From positions 4,712,001-4,776,000 of the forward strand of contig NZ_CP029495.1 of NCBI RefSeq assembly GCF_003325475.1: DNA of 64,000 nucleotides, given 5' to 3'. The notes below the pieces were generated by a model. It was not told the origin of the DNA. It was given only the letters and a program-made list of their open reading frames with translations, and ran no database searches. Source of the DNA: Chromobacterium phragmitis. GTDB lineage: Bacteria > Pseudomonadota > Gammaproteobacteria > Burkholderiales > Chromobacteriaceae. Each line of letters starts with the position of its first letter. Positions within the stretch are counted from its first letter, which is position 1. Positions 36,666-45,864 of this stretch are shown piece after piece. Both the position numbers and the translations under genes were made by a program.

Positions 36666-37379
36666 ATGAGCGACGCACCCATTTCCGTAGTGATCATCGA
36701 AGACGAGAAGCCGATCCGCCGCTTTCTGTCCGCCGCGCTGGAAGAAGAAAGCCTCACGGTTTACGAAGCTGAGACCGGCAAGCAGGGACAGATCGAGGTG
36801 GCCACCCGCAAGCCGGACCTGGCCATCCTGGATCTGGGGTTGCCGGACATGAACGGCATAGACGTGATCAAGAGCCTGCGCGAATGGAGCGACATTCCCA
36901 TCCTGGTGCTGTCGGCGCGCACCCAGGAGACGGAAAAGGTGGCCGCGCTGGACGCCGGCGCCGACGACTACCTGACCAAGCCTTTCGGCGTGGCCGAATG
37001 CCTGGCGCGCATCCGCGTATTGCTGCGCCGCCGCATCCATGGCAGCTCGGCCCCACAGCAAACCTTCCAGTTCGGCGACATCAAAATCGATCTGGTCAAT
37101 CGCCTGGTCAGCAAGGCCGACGCGCCGGTGCATCTGACGCCTATCGAATACCGGCTGCTGTCCACGCTGATCCGCAACGCCGGCAAGGTCATCACCCACC
37201 GCGAACTGCTGCTGGCCGTGTGGGGCCCGTCATTCTCCGAGCACAACCAGTATCTGCGCGTCTACATGGGCCATTTGCGGCAAAAACTGGAAGACAACCC
37301 GGCCATGCCACGCCACATCGTCACCGAGACCGGCGTAGGCTACCGGCTGGTGGAAAACGCGCCCGATCCGGCCATCTGA
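36666..37379 (+). CDS. kdpE: response regulator KdpE
   Basis: This 237-residue OmpR-family activator of kdpFABC has receiver phosphorylation site D56 (AILDLGLPDMNG), VLSARTQE, the YLTKPF lysine motif and a C-terminal winged helix (HNQYLRVYMGHLRQKLE, ETGVGYRL). It is the last gene of the operon; a terminator lies about 120 bases downstream. Confidence 0.95.
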   Translation: MSDAPISVVIIEDEKPIRRFLSAALEEESLTVYEAETGKQGQIEVATRKPDLAILDLGLPDMNGIDVIKSLREWSDIPILVLSARTQETEKVAALDAGADDYLTKPFGVAECLARIRVLLRRRIHGSSAPQQTFQFGDIKIDLVNRLVSKADAPVHLTPIEYRLLSTLIRNAGKVITHRELLLAVWGPSFSEHNQYLRVYMGHLRQKLEDNPAMPRHIVTETGVGYRLVENAPDPAI

Positions 37380-37397
37380 ATCGCCGCGGCAACGGGG

Positions 37398-37531
37398 TTG
37401 ACAGTCCGCTGACATCAGCATAACCTAACATTCATGCGCCGATTTGACACAGCTTGCGGGCGCTTGATAAATGCCAGCTAAAGCGTATACCGGACCAAAC
37501 CCGCTTGCGCTTGATGGCCAGCGGGTTTTTT
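37398..37531 (+). ncRNA. candidate small RNA downstream of kdpE
   Basis: A promoter-like pair TTGACA (37398-37403) and TAACCT (37421-37426) with 17-base spacing is followed, about 65 bases after the expected start near 37433, by a strong Rho-independent terminator. The implied transcript of about 100 nt holds no credible ORF. Alternatively the terminator simply ends the kdp operon and the promoter is chance. Confidence 0.4.
37497..37531 (+). terminator. Rho-independent terminator after kdpE region
   Basis: Nine-base arms AAACCCGCT / AGCGGGTTT with a 14-base loop, followed by TTTTC. It serves the kdp operon or the candidate small RNA. Confidence 0.85.
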
Positions 37532-37686
37532 CATGGCTGGCCGGCTGGCGGCATCTTCCGCAAGCCGCTCCGGATCGGTGCGGGCGCCGAGTTAATGACA
37601 ACTTGCAGGGCGCCGAAAAATCCTGCTAAAGCGTCGCCGGCATCCTGGCCCGGCACGCGCAGCGCGACCGAACCTGGAGAGCCAAA

Positions 37687-37986
37687 ATGTACGACTGCCT
37701 GCAAGACAGCTATACCGATTTCTCTTTTGCGATTTTTGATGCCGTGGGAAGACCTCGCCCCCTGTGTGGCAGCCTGAGCGCCACACCGCTGCCGTCCGGC
37801 GACGACAGCGCCTTGCATGACCTCGCCGCCTTCGCCCGCGATCAGGGCTACGACCTTGACCGCCGCGAGAGGCTGCTGACCGTCCTCGACATCAGCCTGG
37901 CCGACGCGCTGGCGATCAACGCCCGCTTCGGCGAGACGCTGATCATCAGCTGCGACCTGAGGCGCGACCCACCCGTGCGTTTCTGA
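37687..37986 (+). CDS. hypothetical protein
   Basis: This 99-residue acidic protein (MYDCLQDSYTDFSFAIFDA..) has no signal peptide or membrane helix and matches no family I recognise. GGAGA lies six bases upstream of ATG 37687. The C-terminal half (RLLTVLDISLADALAINARFGE) looks like a small alpha/beta domain. It stands alone between a terminator and the MATE gene promoter. Confidence 0.6.
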   Translation: MYDCLQDSYTDFSFAIFDAVGRPRPLCGSLSATPLPSGDDSALHDLAAFARDQGYDLDRRERLLTVLDISLADALAINARFGETLIISCDLRRDPPVRF

Positions 37987-38010
37987 ACGCCGCCGCAAGC
38001 GGTCTCCGTG

Positions 38011-38040
38011 CAGACAGTATGCGGCCCTGACGGCTATAAT
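38011..38040 (+). promoter_or_regulatory. sigma70-type promoter of the MATE gene
   Basis: CAGACA (38011-38016) and a consensus TATAAT (38035-38040) are separated by 18 bases, about 34 bases before the MATE start codon. Confidence 0.55.
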
Positions 38041-38073
38041 GGGCAGTTTCCGCCCCAAAATCCGCGAGACCGC

Positions 38074-39471
38074 ATGCTGTTTGAACTCAACCGCGCGTCG
38101 CGCGCCGAAATCCTTGCCGAAGCGCGCCAGATCGCAGGCCTCGCCCTGCCGATGATGGTGGCCCAGATCGCGCAGGTGGCCACCAGCTTCGTCGATACCG
38201 TGATGGCCGGCCGCGTCGGCACCGACGACCTGGCCGCCGTGTCGCTGGGCGCCAGCGTGTTCATCACCGTTTACGTGACGCTGATGGGCGTGGTCGCCGC
38301 GCTCAACCCCATCCTGTCCCATCACCTGGGCTCCCGCGATCAAGGCGCTTTTCGCCGCGACGCGGCTCAAGGCCTGTGGTTCGGCCTGCTGCTCGGCACG
38401 CTGGGCGCCGGCTTGATGCTGCTGCTGGAAGCGCCGCTGCGGCACTGGCTGCATCTGCCGCCGGAGGTCACCGACAAGGTGATGCTGTTCATCACCGGCG
38501 CCGCCATCGGCATGCCGGCGGCGATGGCCCACCGCGCGCTGCACGCCTATGCGTCCAGCCTGGGCCACCCCAAGGCCATCATGGTGGTCAGCCTGTTGGC
38601 GCTGGCGCTGAACATACCGCTCAACTACATCCTGATCCACGGCTTGTTCGGCTTGCCCAAGATGGGGGGCGCCGGCTGCGGCTGGGCCACCGGCATCGTG
38701 TTCTGGTTCAATTGCCTGACCCTGCTGGCCTACGTCAGCTGGCACCGCCATTTCCGCGACACCCGCATCCTGGCCGGGCTGGCCGCGCCCGATTGGCGGC
38801 GCTTCCTGGCCTTTCTCAAGTTGGGCGTGCCCATCGGACTGTCCTTCTTCGTCGAGGTCAGCCTGTTTTCCTTCATCGCGCTCTTGATCGCGGAGCTTGG
38901 CACCGTGGTGGTGGCCACCCACCAGTCGGTGCTGAACTTCTCCAGCCTGATCTATATGCTGCCGCAGAGCGTGGCCACCGCGCTGTCGGTGCGCGTCGGC
39001 CACCACGCCGGCGCCGGCGACTACAAGGCCGCCCGCTTCATTTCCGGCGTAGGCATGCTGATGGGCCTGGCCATGGCGGGCTTCGCCATGGCTCTGGTGC
39101 TGCTGCTGCGCGAACCCATCATGTGGATGTACAGCGCCGACCCCAAGGTCATCGCGATGGGCACCACGCTGCTGCTGTTCGCCGCCGTCTACCAGTTGAC
39201 CGACGCCGCGCAAACCGTCGCCTCCGGCGCGCTGCGCGGCTACAAGCTCACCTCGATTCCGATGCTGATCCACATCGTCTCGTTCTGGATGGTGGGGCTG
39301 GGCCTGGGCATGCTGCTGGGCCTGACCGACTGGATCGTGCCGCGCATGGGCATCTACGGCTTCTGGACTGCGCTGGTGATCAGCCTCAGCGTGGCCGGCC
39401 TGCTTCTGACTTACTATCTGGCCCGAGCCAGCCGCCATCGGCTGCGCCGCGACCAAGGAATCCTGTTATGA
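38074..39471 (+). CDS. MATE family multidrug efflux transporter (NorM-like)
   Basis: This 465-residue protein has 12 hydrophobic helices in two MatE halves. It opens with EARQIAGLALPMMVAQIAQVATSFVDTVMAGRVG, the typical NorM N-terminus, and exports cationic drugs by sodium or proton antiport. ATG 38074 fits the family start and a TATAAT element upstream. It overlaps murB by four bases (ATGA). Confidence 0.9.
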   Translation: MLFELNRASRAEILAEARQIAGLALPMMVAQIAQVATSFVDTVMAGRVGTDDLAAVSLGASVFITVYVTLMGVVAALNPILSHHLGSRDQGAFRRDAAQGLWFGLLLGTLGAGLMLLLEAPLRHWLHLPPEVTDKVMLFITGAAIGMPAAMAHRALHAYASSLGHPKAIMVVSLLALALNIPLNYILIHGLFGLPKMGGAGCGWATGIVFWFNCLTLLAYVSWHRHFRDTRILAGLAAPDWRRFLAFLKLGVPIGLSFFVEVSLFSFIALLIAELGTVVVATHQSVLNFSSLIYMLPQSVATALSVRVGHHAGAGDYKAARFISGVGMLMGLAMAGFAMALVLLLREPIMWMYSADPKVIAMGTTLLLFAAVYQLTDAAQTVASGALRGYKLTSIPMLIHIVSFWMVGLGLGMLLGLTDWIVPRMGIYGFWTALVISLSVAGLLLTYYLARASRHRLRRDQGILL

Positions 39472-40493
39472 GTTTGCAGTTCCGCGCGGACGTCGATCTG
39501 CGCCCGCACAACACCTTCGGCATGGCGGCGCGCGCCGCGCGCTTCTGCCAGCTGGAAAACCTGGCCGACCTGCCCGCCCTGCTCGCCCATCCGCTGTACC
39601 GGCAAGGCCCCGCCCTGTGGCTGGGCGGCGGCAGCAACCTGCTGCTGACCCGCGACTATCCCGGCCTGGTGATCAAGGTGGCGCTGTCGGGCATTCGCCT
39701 GCTGGAAGACATGGGCGACGAGGTGATCGTGGAGGCGGCGGCCGGCGAAAACTGGCACGGTTTCGTCCAGCGCGCGCTGGCGCAAGGCTGGTACGGCCTG
39801 GAAAACCTGAGCCTGATTCCCGGCACGGTGGGCGCGAGTCCGGTGCAAAACATCGGCGCTTACGGCGTGGAAGTGAAGGACCATCTGCATGAAGTCGTAT
39901 GCGCGCAGTTGGACCGGCAGGGCGAACCGCTGGTCCTGTCCAACGCAGAGTGCCGCTTTGGCTACCGCGACAGCGTGTTCAAGCATGAGGCGGCCGGCAA
40001 GCTGCTGGTGACGGCGGTGCGCTTCCGCCTGTCCCGCCGCGCGGACCTACGCACCGGCTACGGCGACATCGCCAAGCAATTGGCCGAAGACGGCATCACC
40101 AGCCCGTCGCCGCTTGACGTCAGCCGCGCCGTGATAGCCATCCGCCAGAGCAAGTTGCCAGACCCCGCCAAGCTTGGCAACGCCGGCAGCTTTTTCAAGA
40201 ACCCCATCGTCTCCGCCGCCCAGGCCCAGGCCCTGCTGGCCGACCACCCCCATCTGCCGCACTACCCAGCCGCAGACGGACGGGTAAAGCTCGCCGCCGG
40301 CTGGCTGATAGATCAATGCGGCCTGAAAGGCTACCGCGACGGCGACGCCGGCTTGCACGACAGGCAGGCGCTGGTGCTGGTCAACCACGGCCACGCCAGC
40401 GGCGAACAGATGCGAGCGCTGGCGCGCAAGGTGCAGGACGATGTGCGGCAACGCTTCGGCGTGGAGCTGGAGCCGGAGCCGCTGATACTCTAG
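39468..40493 (+). CDS. murB: UDP-N-acetylenolpyruvoylglucosamine reductase
   Basis: This 341-residue FAD enzyme makes UDP-MurNAc in peptidoglycan synthesis. It shows GGGSNLLL, the FAD-binding SLIPGTVGASPVQNIGAYGVE, and the catalytic serine S241 in KLGNAGSFFKNP; the C-terminal EPEPLIL carries the catalytic glutamate region. The length is the long type I form, as in E. coli. It is coupled to the upstream MATE gene. Confidence 0.95.
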   Translation: MSLQFRADVDLRPHNTFGMAARAARFCQLENLADLPALLAHPLYRQGPALWLGGGSNLLLTRDYPGLVIKVALSGIRLLEDMGDEVIVEAAAGENWHGFVQRALAQGWYGLENLSLIPGTVGASPVQNIGAYGVEVKDHLHEVVCAQLDRQGEPLVLSNAECRFGYRDSVFKHEAAGKLLVTAVRFRLSRRADLRTGYGDIAKQLAEDGITSPSPLDVSRAVIAIRQSKLPDPAKLGNAGSFFKNPIVSAAQAQALLADHPHLPHYPAADGRVKLAAGWLIDQCGLKGYRDGDAGLHDRQALVLVNHGHASGEQMRALARKVQDDVRQRFGVELEPEPLIL

Positions 40494-40525
40494 ATGACCC
40501 GGCAATGCAAACAGTTGGAGAGCAA

Positions 40526-41134
40526 ATGAGCAAGACACCTGAAGTGCTGGTATTCGACCTGGGCGGCGTATTGGCCGACTGGAACGGCATCGATCCGCTG
40601 GTGCGCCTGTCCGGCGGCAGGCTGGATCGCGAGGCCGCCCGCCTGTTCTGGATCGGCAACCCCTGGGTGGCCAAACTGGACCTGGGCGAGTGCGAACCGC
40701 AAGAGTTCGCCGCCGCGATGACGGACACGCTGCAGTTGGGCATCAGCCCCGAAGCCATGCAGCGGCAGTTGTCGGACTGGCTGGCCGGAGCCTATCCGGG
40801 CGCCAGCGAACTGCTGGCCGATCTCGCCCAACGCTTCCCGCTGGCCGCGCTCAGCAACAACAACGCGCTGCACTGGGACAAGATAGAGCGGGAATTCGAT
40901 CTGCTGCGCCACTTCGGACACACCTTCGCCTCTCACTTGCTGCGCCTGCGCAAGCCGGACGCCGCCATTTACCGCCATGTCCAGGATACGCTGGGCGCGG
41001 CGCCGGAGACCATCGCCTTCTTCGACGACAACATCGAATGCGTGGAGGCCGCCCAAGCCCAAGGCTGGCAGGCCTTCCACACCAAGGGCCTGGAACAGGT
41101 GCGCGCCGCGCTCGCAGCCCAGGGCTGGTTATGA
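40526..41134 (+). CDS. HAD-superfamily hydrolase (YihX-like)
   Basis: This 202-residue phosphatase-like protein has motif I FDLGGVLADWNG (nucleophile D10), motif II ALSNNN, motif III lysine in RKPDAAIY and motif IV FFDDNIECVEAA. The position after the nucleophile is DLG rather than DxD, as in the YihX and haloacid dehalogenase branches, so substrate is uncertain. GGAG lies seven bases upstream of ATG 40526. Its last six bases overlap the convergent MAPEG gene. Confidence 0.86.
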   Translation: MSKTPEVLVFDLGGVLADWNGIDPLVRLSGGRLDREAARLFWIGNPWVAKLDLGECEPQEFAAAMTDTLQLGISPEAMQRQLSDWLAGAYPGASELLADLAQRFPLAALSNNNALHWDKIEREFDLLRHFGHTFASHLLRLRKPDAAIYRHVQDTLGAAPETIAFFDDNIECVEAAQAQGWQAFHTKGLEQVRAALAAQGWL

Positions 41135-41515
41135 GGCGATAACCCCGCCGGCCCGCAGAAACAGGTACAGCCCGGCCAACAGGCCGATCAGCCACGACAG
41201 CGAGCGCAACGAAGCCTGATCGGCGATGTACAACAGGCCGTGCGCGACGCGGGCGGCGATGAAAACCACGGCCGCGGCGTTCATGTCGGCCGCCGGCACC
41301 TTCATCAGCCAGGCCGCCATCACGGCGGCCATCCACACCGGCAGCGCCTCCCAGGCGTTCTGCTGCGCCCAGCCGGCCCGCTGCCGGTGCCCCTCCGCCC
41401 GGGCCGCCGCCTCGCGCGGCCTATGGTTGTCCACTCTGGCGCCAGCCTTGGCCACCCCGGCCCACAGCAAGGGCAGCAAGGCCGCCAGCAACAAGCTCCA
41501 CAACACGAACGGCAT
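41129..41515 (-). CDS. MAPEG family membrane protein
   Basis: This 128-residue four-helix membrane protein has the family pattern AGARVDNHRPREAAARAEGHRQRAGWAQQNAWEALPVWMAAVMAA and ARVAHGLLYIADQASLRSLSWLIG. Bacterial MAPEG proteins resemble glutathione- or eicosanoid-related enzymes, but activity here is unknown. ATG 41515 has AGAGGAG at seven bases. Confidence 0.87.
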   Translation of the reverse strand: MPFVLWSLLLAALLPLLWAGVAKAGARVDNHRPREAAARAEGHRQRAGWAQQNAWEALPVWMAAVMAAWLMKVPAADMNAAAVVFIAARVAHGLLYIADQASLRSLSWLIGLLAGLYLFLRAGGVIAS

Positions 41516-41529
41516 TGCGATCTCCTCTT

Positions 41530-42204
41530 TCAATTCGCTCCGGGCTTGCCGCCCAGATAACGGCTATCCTCGAAAGTCGCCACCCATCGCGGCCGGTACA
41601 CGATCAACACCGCCAGCAGCAAGCCGGTGGTGAACGCCTCGGACCAGGACAACAGGAAGTAATAAGGCAAGGCCTCCTCCAACAGCGCATCCCAGGGGTA
41701 GGCGCCGGCCGCTCCCAAGGCAAGCACGCCGCACAAGGCCGATGCCAGCAGGCTGGCGCCGCCGGCCAGGAAGCCGTTGACGAAGACATAAATGAAAAAA
41801 TTGGCCGGCAAACGCCGCCGCGCCAGCTCCAGCATGCCGCCCGCCACCGCCACCGCCGGCAAGGCGGTCAACAGCCAGCTCAATCCCAGCGCCCGCCAGT
41901 CCGCATGCCCCGCCGCCGCCAGCGCCAGCTGCACCACCGCCAAGGCCAGCATCGCCAGCCACGGCCCCATCAGCAGCGTGAACAACGCCGCCCCCAGCAA
42001 ATGGAAAGACAGGCCTGGCTGCAAGCCGCCGCGCAGCAGCCACATCGCCAGATCGAGCACGCAGGCGCCCATCCAGGCGTTCAGCGCGGCCGGGTCCAGC
42101 TCGCGCCACTTCACCCTCAACGCGGCGAAAACGAGCGCGGCCAGCGAAAGCCCGGCGCTCAGCCAAACCGCCCAGCCGGCAAACAAGGAAGCGGACAAAT
42201 CCAT
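41530..42204 (-). CDS. CbiM-like energy-coupling factor permease component
   Basis: This 224-residue membrane protein has six to seven helices, including the CbiM-type stretch SFHLLGAALFTLLMGPWLAMLALAVVQLAL (about 66-95) and a large second half (ANFFIYVFVNGFLAGGASLLASAL). Classic CbiM starts with metal-binding MHIxEG; this protein does not, and no CbiN, CbiQ or CbiO is nearby, so it may be a shortened relative with a different role. It lies just upstream of the MAPEG gene in the same direction. Confidence 0.75.
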   Translation of the reverse strand: MDLSASLFAGWAVWLSAGLSLAALVFAALRVKWRELDPAALNAWMGACVLDLAMWLLRGGLQPGLSFHLLGAALFTLLMGPWLAMLALAVVQLALAAAGHADWRALGLSWLLTALPAVAVAGGMLELARRRLPANFFIYVFVNGFLAGGASLLASALCGVLALGAAGAYPWDALLEEALPYYFLLSWSEAFTTGLLLAVLIVYRPRWVATFEDSRYLGGKPGAN

Positions 42205-42333
42205 GACATTGAAATTACGTTTGAACAGGCTCCAGCATAACAGAAGCCCACCCTCCTACCCTTAATTTCACCGCCGCGAAACGCGCCAATTCCAGCGCCT
42301 GCCGTTACAATACGCTTTTGGATGGAGACCCGC

Positions 42334-43173
42334 ATGCCCCTGCCCGCCCCGCACCTGATCGCCCAGCAAGTTTCCCTGGCGCTTGCCGAAGACATCGGCG
42401 CCTGCGACTGGACCGCCCGCCTGATCGCCGAAGACAAGACCGGCTCCGCCCGCGTGATCGCGCGCGAAGACGCGGTGATCTGCGGCCAGGCCTGGTTCGA
42501 CGAATGCTTCCGCCAGGTGGATCCGCGCAGCGAGGTGGCATGGCTGGCCGCCGAAGGCGAGAAGGTTGCCGCCGGCAGCGAATTGTGCCGGATATCCGGC
42601 CCGGCGCGCGCCTTGCTCACTGCCGAGCGCAGCGCGCTCAACTTCCTGCAACTGCTGTCCGGCGTCGCCAGCGAGACCCGCCGCTACGTCGACGCGGCGG
42701 CCGGCCACCGAGCCCGCATTCTGGATACCCGCAAGACGATCCCCGGCCTGCGTCTCGCGCAGAAGTACGCCGTCACTGTCGGCGGCGGCGACAACCAGCG
42801 CGTCGGCCTCTACGACGGCATCCTGATCAAGGAAAACCACATCATGGCGGCCGGCGGCGTGGCCGAAGCCATGCGGCAAGCGCTGCAGGACTTGCCGCAT
42901 GGCGTCACGCTGCAGATCGAGGTCGAATCCCTTGGCCAGTTGGAGGAGGCGCTGCGAAACGGCGCCAAGCTGGTGTTGCTGGACAATATGTCGCTGGACG
43001 ACATGCGCCGCGCAGTGGCGATCAGCGCCGGCCGCGCCGAGCTGGAAGCCTCCGGCGGCGTCGATCTGGACAGCGTGCGCGCCATCGCCGCCACCGGCGT
43101 CGATCGCATCTCGGTGGGCAAGCTGACCAAGGACGTGCGCGCGCTGGATCTGTCCATGCGCTTCACCCTGTAA
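42334..43173 (+). CDS. nadC: nicotinate-nucleotide diphosphorylase (carboxylating)
   Basis: This 279-residue quinolinate phosphoribosyltransferase makes nicotinate mononucleotide in de novo NAD synthesis. It has the conserved ILDTRKTIPGLRLAQKYAVTVGGGDNQRVGLYDGILIKENH (134-174) and C-terminal ASGGVDLDSVRAIAATGVDRISVG. ATG 42334 is preceded by GGAG at six bases; the alternative at 42322 is not. Confidence 0.96.
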   Translation: MPLPAPHLIAQQVSLALAEDIGACDWTARLIAEDKTGSARVIAREDAVICGQAWFDECFRQVDPRSEVAWLAAEGEKVAAGSELCRISGPARALLTAERSALNFLQLLSGVASETRRYVDAAAGHRARILDTRKTIPGLRLAQKYAVTVGGGDNQRVGLYDGILIKENHIMAAGGVAEAMRQALQDLPHGVTLQIEVESLGQLEEALRNGAKLVLLDNMSLDDMRRAVAISAGRAELEASGGVDLDSVRAIAATGVDRISVGKLTKDVRALDLSMRFTL

Positions 43174-43233
43174 TTGCCACGCAAGTCGCGGGGAGAGCTG
43201 TCATACTGAAGTCATGCCAACCATAAGCAAAGC

Positions 43234-45126
43234 ATGGCCCTCCCCTCCATGGACATGACCCCGCGCAGATTCGGCACCCGCTCCGCCCGCCATGCCAAAT
43301 GGGGGGCGGCATTGCTGCTGCTGGTCACGCTGGCGCTGCTGGCCGTGGACCTTGCCACCAGTTACCGCCAGCTGGAAACCGAAGCCGGCCGCCAGGCCAG
43401 CGGCCTCAGCCAGCTGTTATCGGAGCGGCTGAGTTCGGGCATACACGAGGCAGGCCTGATCCTGCAAAGCAGCAATCAGATCCCAGAGGTGCAGCGCCTG
43501 CTGCGCAGCAGCGGCCTGCCCCCGGACATGCGCCAGAGCCTGACGCTGAAACTGCAGCAGCAATTGCAGCTGGCGCCCTATCTCAGCCGCATTGAAATCG
43601 TGGACACCGCCTGCCAAACCGTATTCAGCAGCAAACCCGACAGCGCATCCCACCCCCACCACAACGAGTTCTGCCGTTGGCTGCACCGGGTGGACCCCAA
43701 GGAAAACAATTACACCACGGTGATCCACAGCCCGATCGAGGGCGGCATCGTGCTGGCCAACAAGCTGTACGACAGCGAAGGCAACCTGGTGGGCATGGCC
43801 ACCGGCCTGATCAAGCACAATTTCATCCAGGACGAAGTCAGCCGGCTGACCGTGGGCGAGCACGGCGAGATCCTGGTGCTGGACCAGCGCCAGCTGACCG
43901 TGACGCGCTGGCCGCAAACCAGCGGCGGCGATCCGCAAAGCTACCGCCCGCTGCAGCCGCGCGAAATACTGGCTCACGATGCCGGCCAGATGCTGTTCAA
44001 CGCGCCCTCCAGCTTCGACGGCGCCGAACGGTTGTACAGCATGCGCCAGACCGGCAGCTACCCATTCCAGGTCGCGGTGGGACTGTCGCGGCGGGACTTC
44101 ACCCGCTTCGTCTGGGACAAGGCCTGGCTGGCCATCCCCGGCTGGCTGTTCGTCGCCGCGCTGACGCTGCTGGCGCTGCGCAAGCACCTGTCCAACCTGG
44201 AGCAGCACCGACAGCTGCTGCAGGGCAACGAACGCATACGCGCGAGCGAAGAACAGGCCCGGCTGATCCTGGACACCGCGCCGCTGGCGCTGCTGCTGGT
44301 CAACCCTCAAACCATCCGCATCCAACACGCCAACTCGCTGGCGCGGGAAATGCTGAGCCTGCCGCCGCGCGATCCGGAGGAAGGCGCCAGCAGCGAACTG
44401 AATCTGCCGCTGAAGCTGCGACCAGTGGAACAGTGGCTGCTGGAAGACGAGGAAGTGCTGCAGCAGGAAGTGGAAGTGGAGCTGGAGGACAAAAGCAAGC
44501 TATGGGTGATCGCCTCGCTGCGGCGGCTCGGCCACGACAAGCAACCCTCCGCGCTGATCGCGCTGTACGACATTTCGGGCCGCAAGCAACTGGAGCAACA
44601 GCTGCACGAAAGCAACCAGCAGCTGGCCGAAATGGCCGTCACCGATCCATTGACCCGGCTATACAACCGCCGCCACGCCGACATGGTGCTGCGCGACGAG
44701 ATCAGCCGCTGCGAGCGCTACGGCCAGACCATGGCCATCGCCGTGTTCGACATCGACCATTTCAAGCGCTTCAACGACCAGTACGGCCACCAAGCCGGCG
44801 ACGACGTATTGGTCGCTGTCGCCAACGCGCTGCGCGACACCACCCGCAACACCGACATCAACGCGCGCATCGGCGGCGAGGAGTTCATGGTGATCTTCCC
44901 ATACACGCGGCTGCGCGACGCGCACAAGGTGATGGGCCGGCTGCAGATGGCGCTGACCCACACCACCTTCCCCTTCGTCGAGCAACGCATCACTTTCAGC
45001 GGCGGGGTCACCGACTGGCGGCCTGGCGATTCCCCGACATTGATGATGGCGCGCGCCGACAAGCTGCTGTACGAAGCCAAGCAATCCGGACGCAATGTGG
45101 TGCTGGCCGATCAGGAAGAAGCATAG
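43234..45126 (+). CDS. membrane-bound diguanylate cyclase with Cache-like and PAS-like domains
   Basis: This 630-residue enzyme is predicted to make cyclic di-GMP. TM1 is at about residues 23-42 and TM2 at about 294-312, with a 250-residue periplasmic dCache-like sensor between (SQLLSERLSSGIHEAGLIL). A PAS-like segment follows (EEQARLILDTAPLALLLVN, about 340-450), then a GGDEF domain with active-site GGEEF at 547-551. RNTD five residues earlier is an intact inhibitory I-site, so activity should be product-controlled. Confidence 0.92.
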   Translation: MALPSMDMTPRRFGTRSARHAKWGAALLLLVTLALLAVDLATSYRQLETEAGRQASGLSQLLSERLSSGIHEAGLILQSSNQIPEVQRLLRSSGLPPDMRQSLTLKLQQQLQLAPYLSRIEIVDTACQTVFSSKPDSASHPHHNEFCRWLHRVDPKENNYTTVIHSPIEGGIVLANKLYDSEGNLVGMATGLIKHNFIQDEVSRLTVGEHGEILVLDQRQLTVTRWPQTSGGDPQSYRPLQPREILAHDAGQMLFNAPSSFDGAERLYSMRQTGSYPFQVAVGLSRRDFTRFVWDKAWLAIPGWLFVAALTLLALRKHLSNLEQHRQLLQGNERIRASEEQARLILDTAPLALLLVNPQTIRIQHANSLAREMLSLPPRDPEEGASSELNLPLKLRPVEQWLLEDEEVLQQEVEVELEDKSKLWVIASLRRLGHDKQPSALIALYDISGRKQLEQQLHESNQQLAEMAVTDPLTRLYNRRHADMVLRDEISRCERYGQTMAIAVFDIDHFKRFNDQYGHQAGDDVLVAVANALRDTTRNTDINARIGGEEFMVIFPYTRLRDAHKVMGRLQMALTHTTFPFVEQRITFSGGVTDWRPGDSPTLMMARADKLLYEAKQSGRNVVLADQEEA

Positions 45127-45135
45127 CCGGCGGAG

Positions 45136-45747
45136 TCAGACGCCGACCACGCCCAACGCGTCAGCCAACATCCACATCATCGCGGCTGTCGCCCCCCAGA
45201 TGGTGTGCTTGCCCCACTGCAGCGACAGGTATTGGCCGGCCACGCCTTCGCGCACGTAGTCGTGGCGGCTATAGGCGTCGCGGTTCAACAGCAGGGACAA
45301 CGGCACCTCGAACACCTCCGCCACCTCGTCCGCCGCCGGAGCCAGGAGCAATGGCGGGTTCAGCAGGCCCACTACTGGCGTCACCACGAAGCCGGTGATG
45401 GTCACATACTCCGGCAGACTGCCCAGCACCCGCACCGAAGACTCCGGCAAACCCGTCTCCTCGCGGGCTTCGCGCAAGGCCGCTGCCTGAGCCGAAACGT
45501 CGCTGCTCTCCAGCTTGCCGCCCGGAAAGCTGACCTGCCCGGGGTGGCTGGATAAATGATCGGTGCGGCGGGTGAACAAGACGGTGGCGCCGTCGCCATG
45601 CCACACCAGCGGCATCAGCACCGCCGCCTCGCGCAAGCCCGGTGAAATCGCCCGGAACGGCATATCCGCCACCCTGCCCGTGAAATCATAGGACTGGAGC
45701 CGCCCGGCTATCAGTTCGGCGGCCTTGTCTGCCTCCATCGACCACAT
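45136..45747 (-). CDS. Nudix hydrolase, CoA pyrophosphatase (NudL-like)
   Basis: This 203-residue Nudix protein has the extended coenzyme A-type motif HPGQVSFPGGKLESSD (68-83) leading into the Nudix box ALREAREETGL (90-100). These indicate hydrolysis of CoA and its derivatives. AAGGAA lies upstream of ATG 45747 (MWSMEAD); ATG 45738 is an alternative. It is convergent with the diguanylate cyclase gene, nine bases apart. Confidence 0.88.
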   Translation of the reverse strand: MWSMEADKAAELIAGRLQSYDFTGRVADMPFRAISPGLREAAVLMPLVWHGDGATVLFTRRTDHLSSHPGQVSFPGGKLESSDVSAQAAALREAREETGLPESSVRVLGSLPEYVTITGFVVTPVVGLLNPPLLLAPAADEVAEVFEVPLSLLLNRDAYSRHDYVREGVAGQYLSLQWGKHTIWGATAAMMWMLADALGVVGV

Positions 45748-45810
45748 GCCCGTATTCCTTTTGTCTCCCGGCGCCCGCTCTTCGCGGCGGGGCTCCTCCC
45801 CAATGTATCA

Positions 45811-45841
45811 AAAAAAATGCCAGACCGGCACGGTCTGGCAT
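45811..45841 (-). terminator. Rho-independent terminator after rho
   Basis: Read leftward, 11-base arms ATGCCAGACCG / CGGTCTGGCAT with a three-base loop are followed by seven T. It ends the rho transcript 23 bases after its stop. Confidence 0.92.
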
Positions 45842-45864
45842 CTTGTTGGCGGAGCGGATACCGC

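Noticed and set aside
29393..36678. Long leftward open frames opposite kdpA, kdpB, kdpC and kdpD
   Set aside because: They mirror the kdp genes codon for codon, have no ribosome binding sites and have His/Gln/Gly/Arg-rich shadow composition.
37531..39456. 641-codon leftward frame opposite the MATE gene
   Set aside because: Antisense to an intact, well-conserved transporter; composition is low-complexity and shadow-like.
42205..42333. Cobalamin riboswitch upstream of the CbiM-like gene
   Set aside because: The gap is only about 130 bases and no B12-box-like sequence was found.
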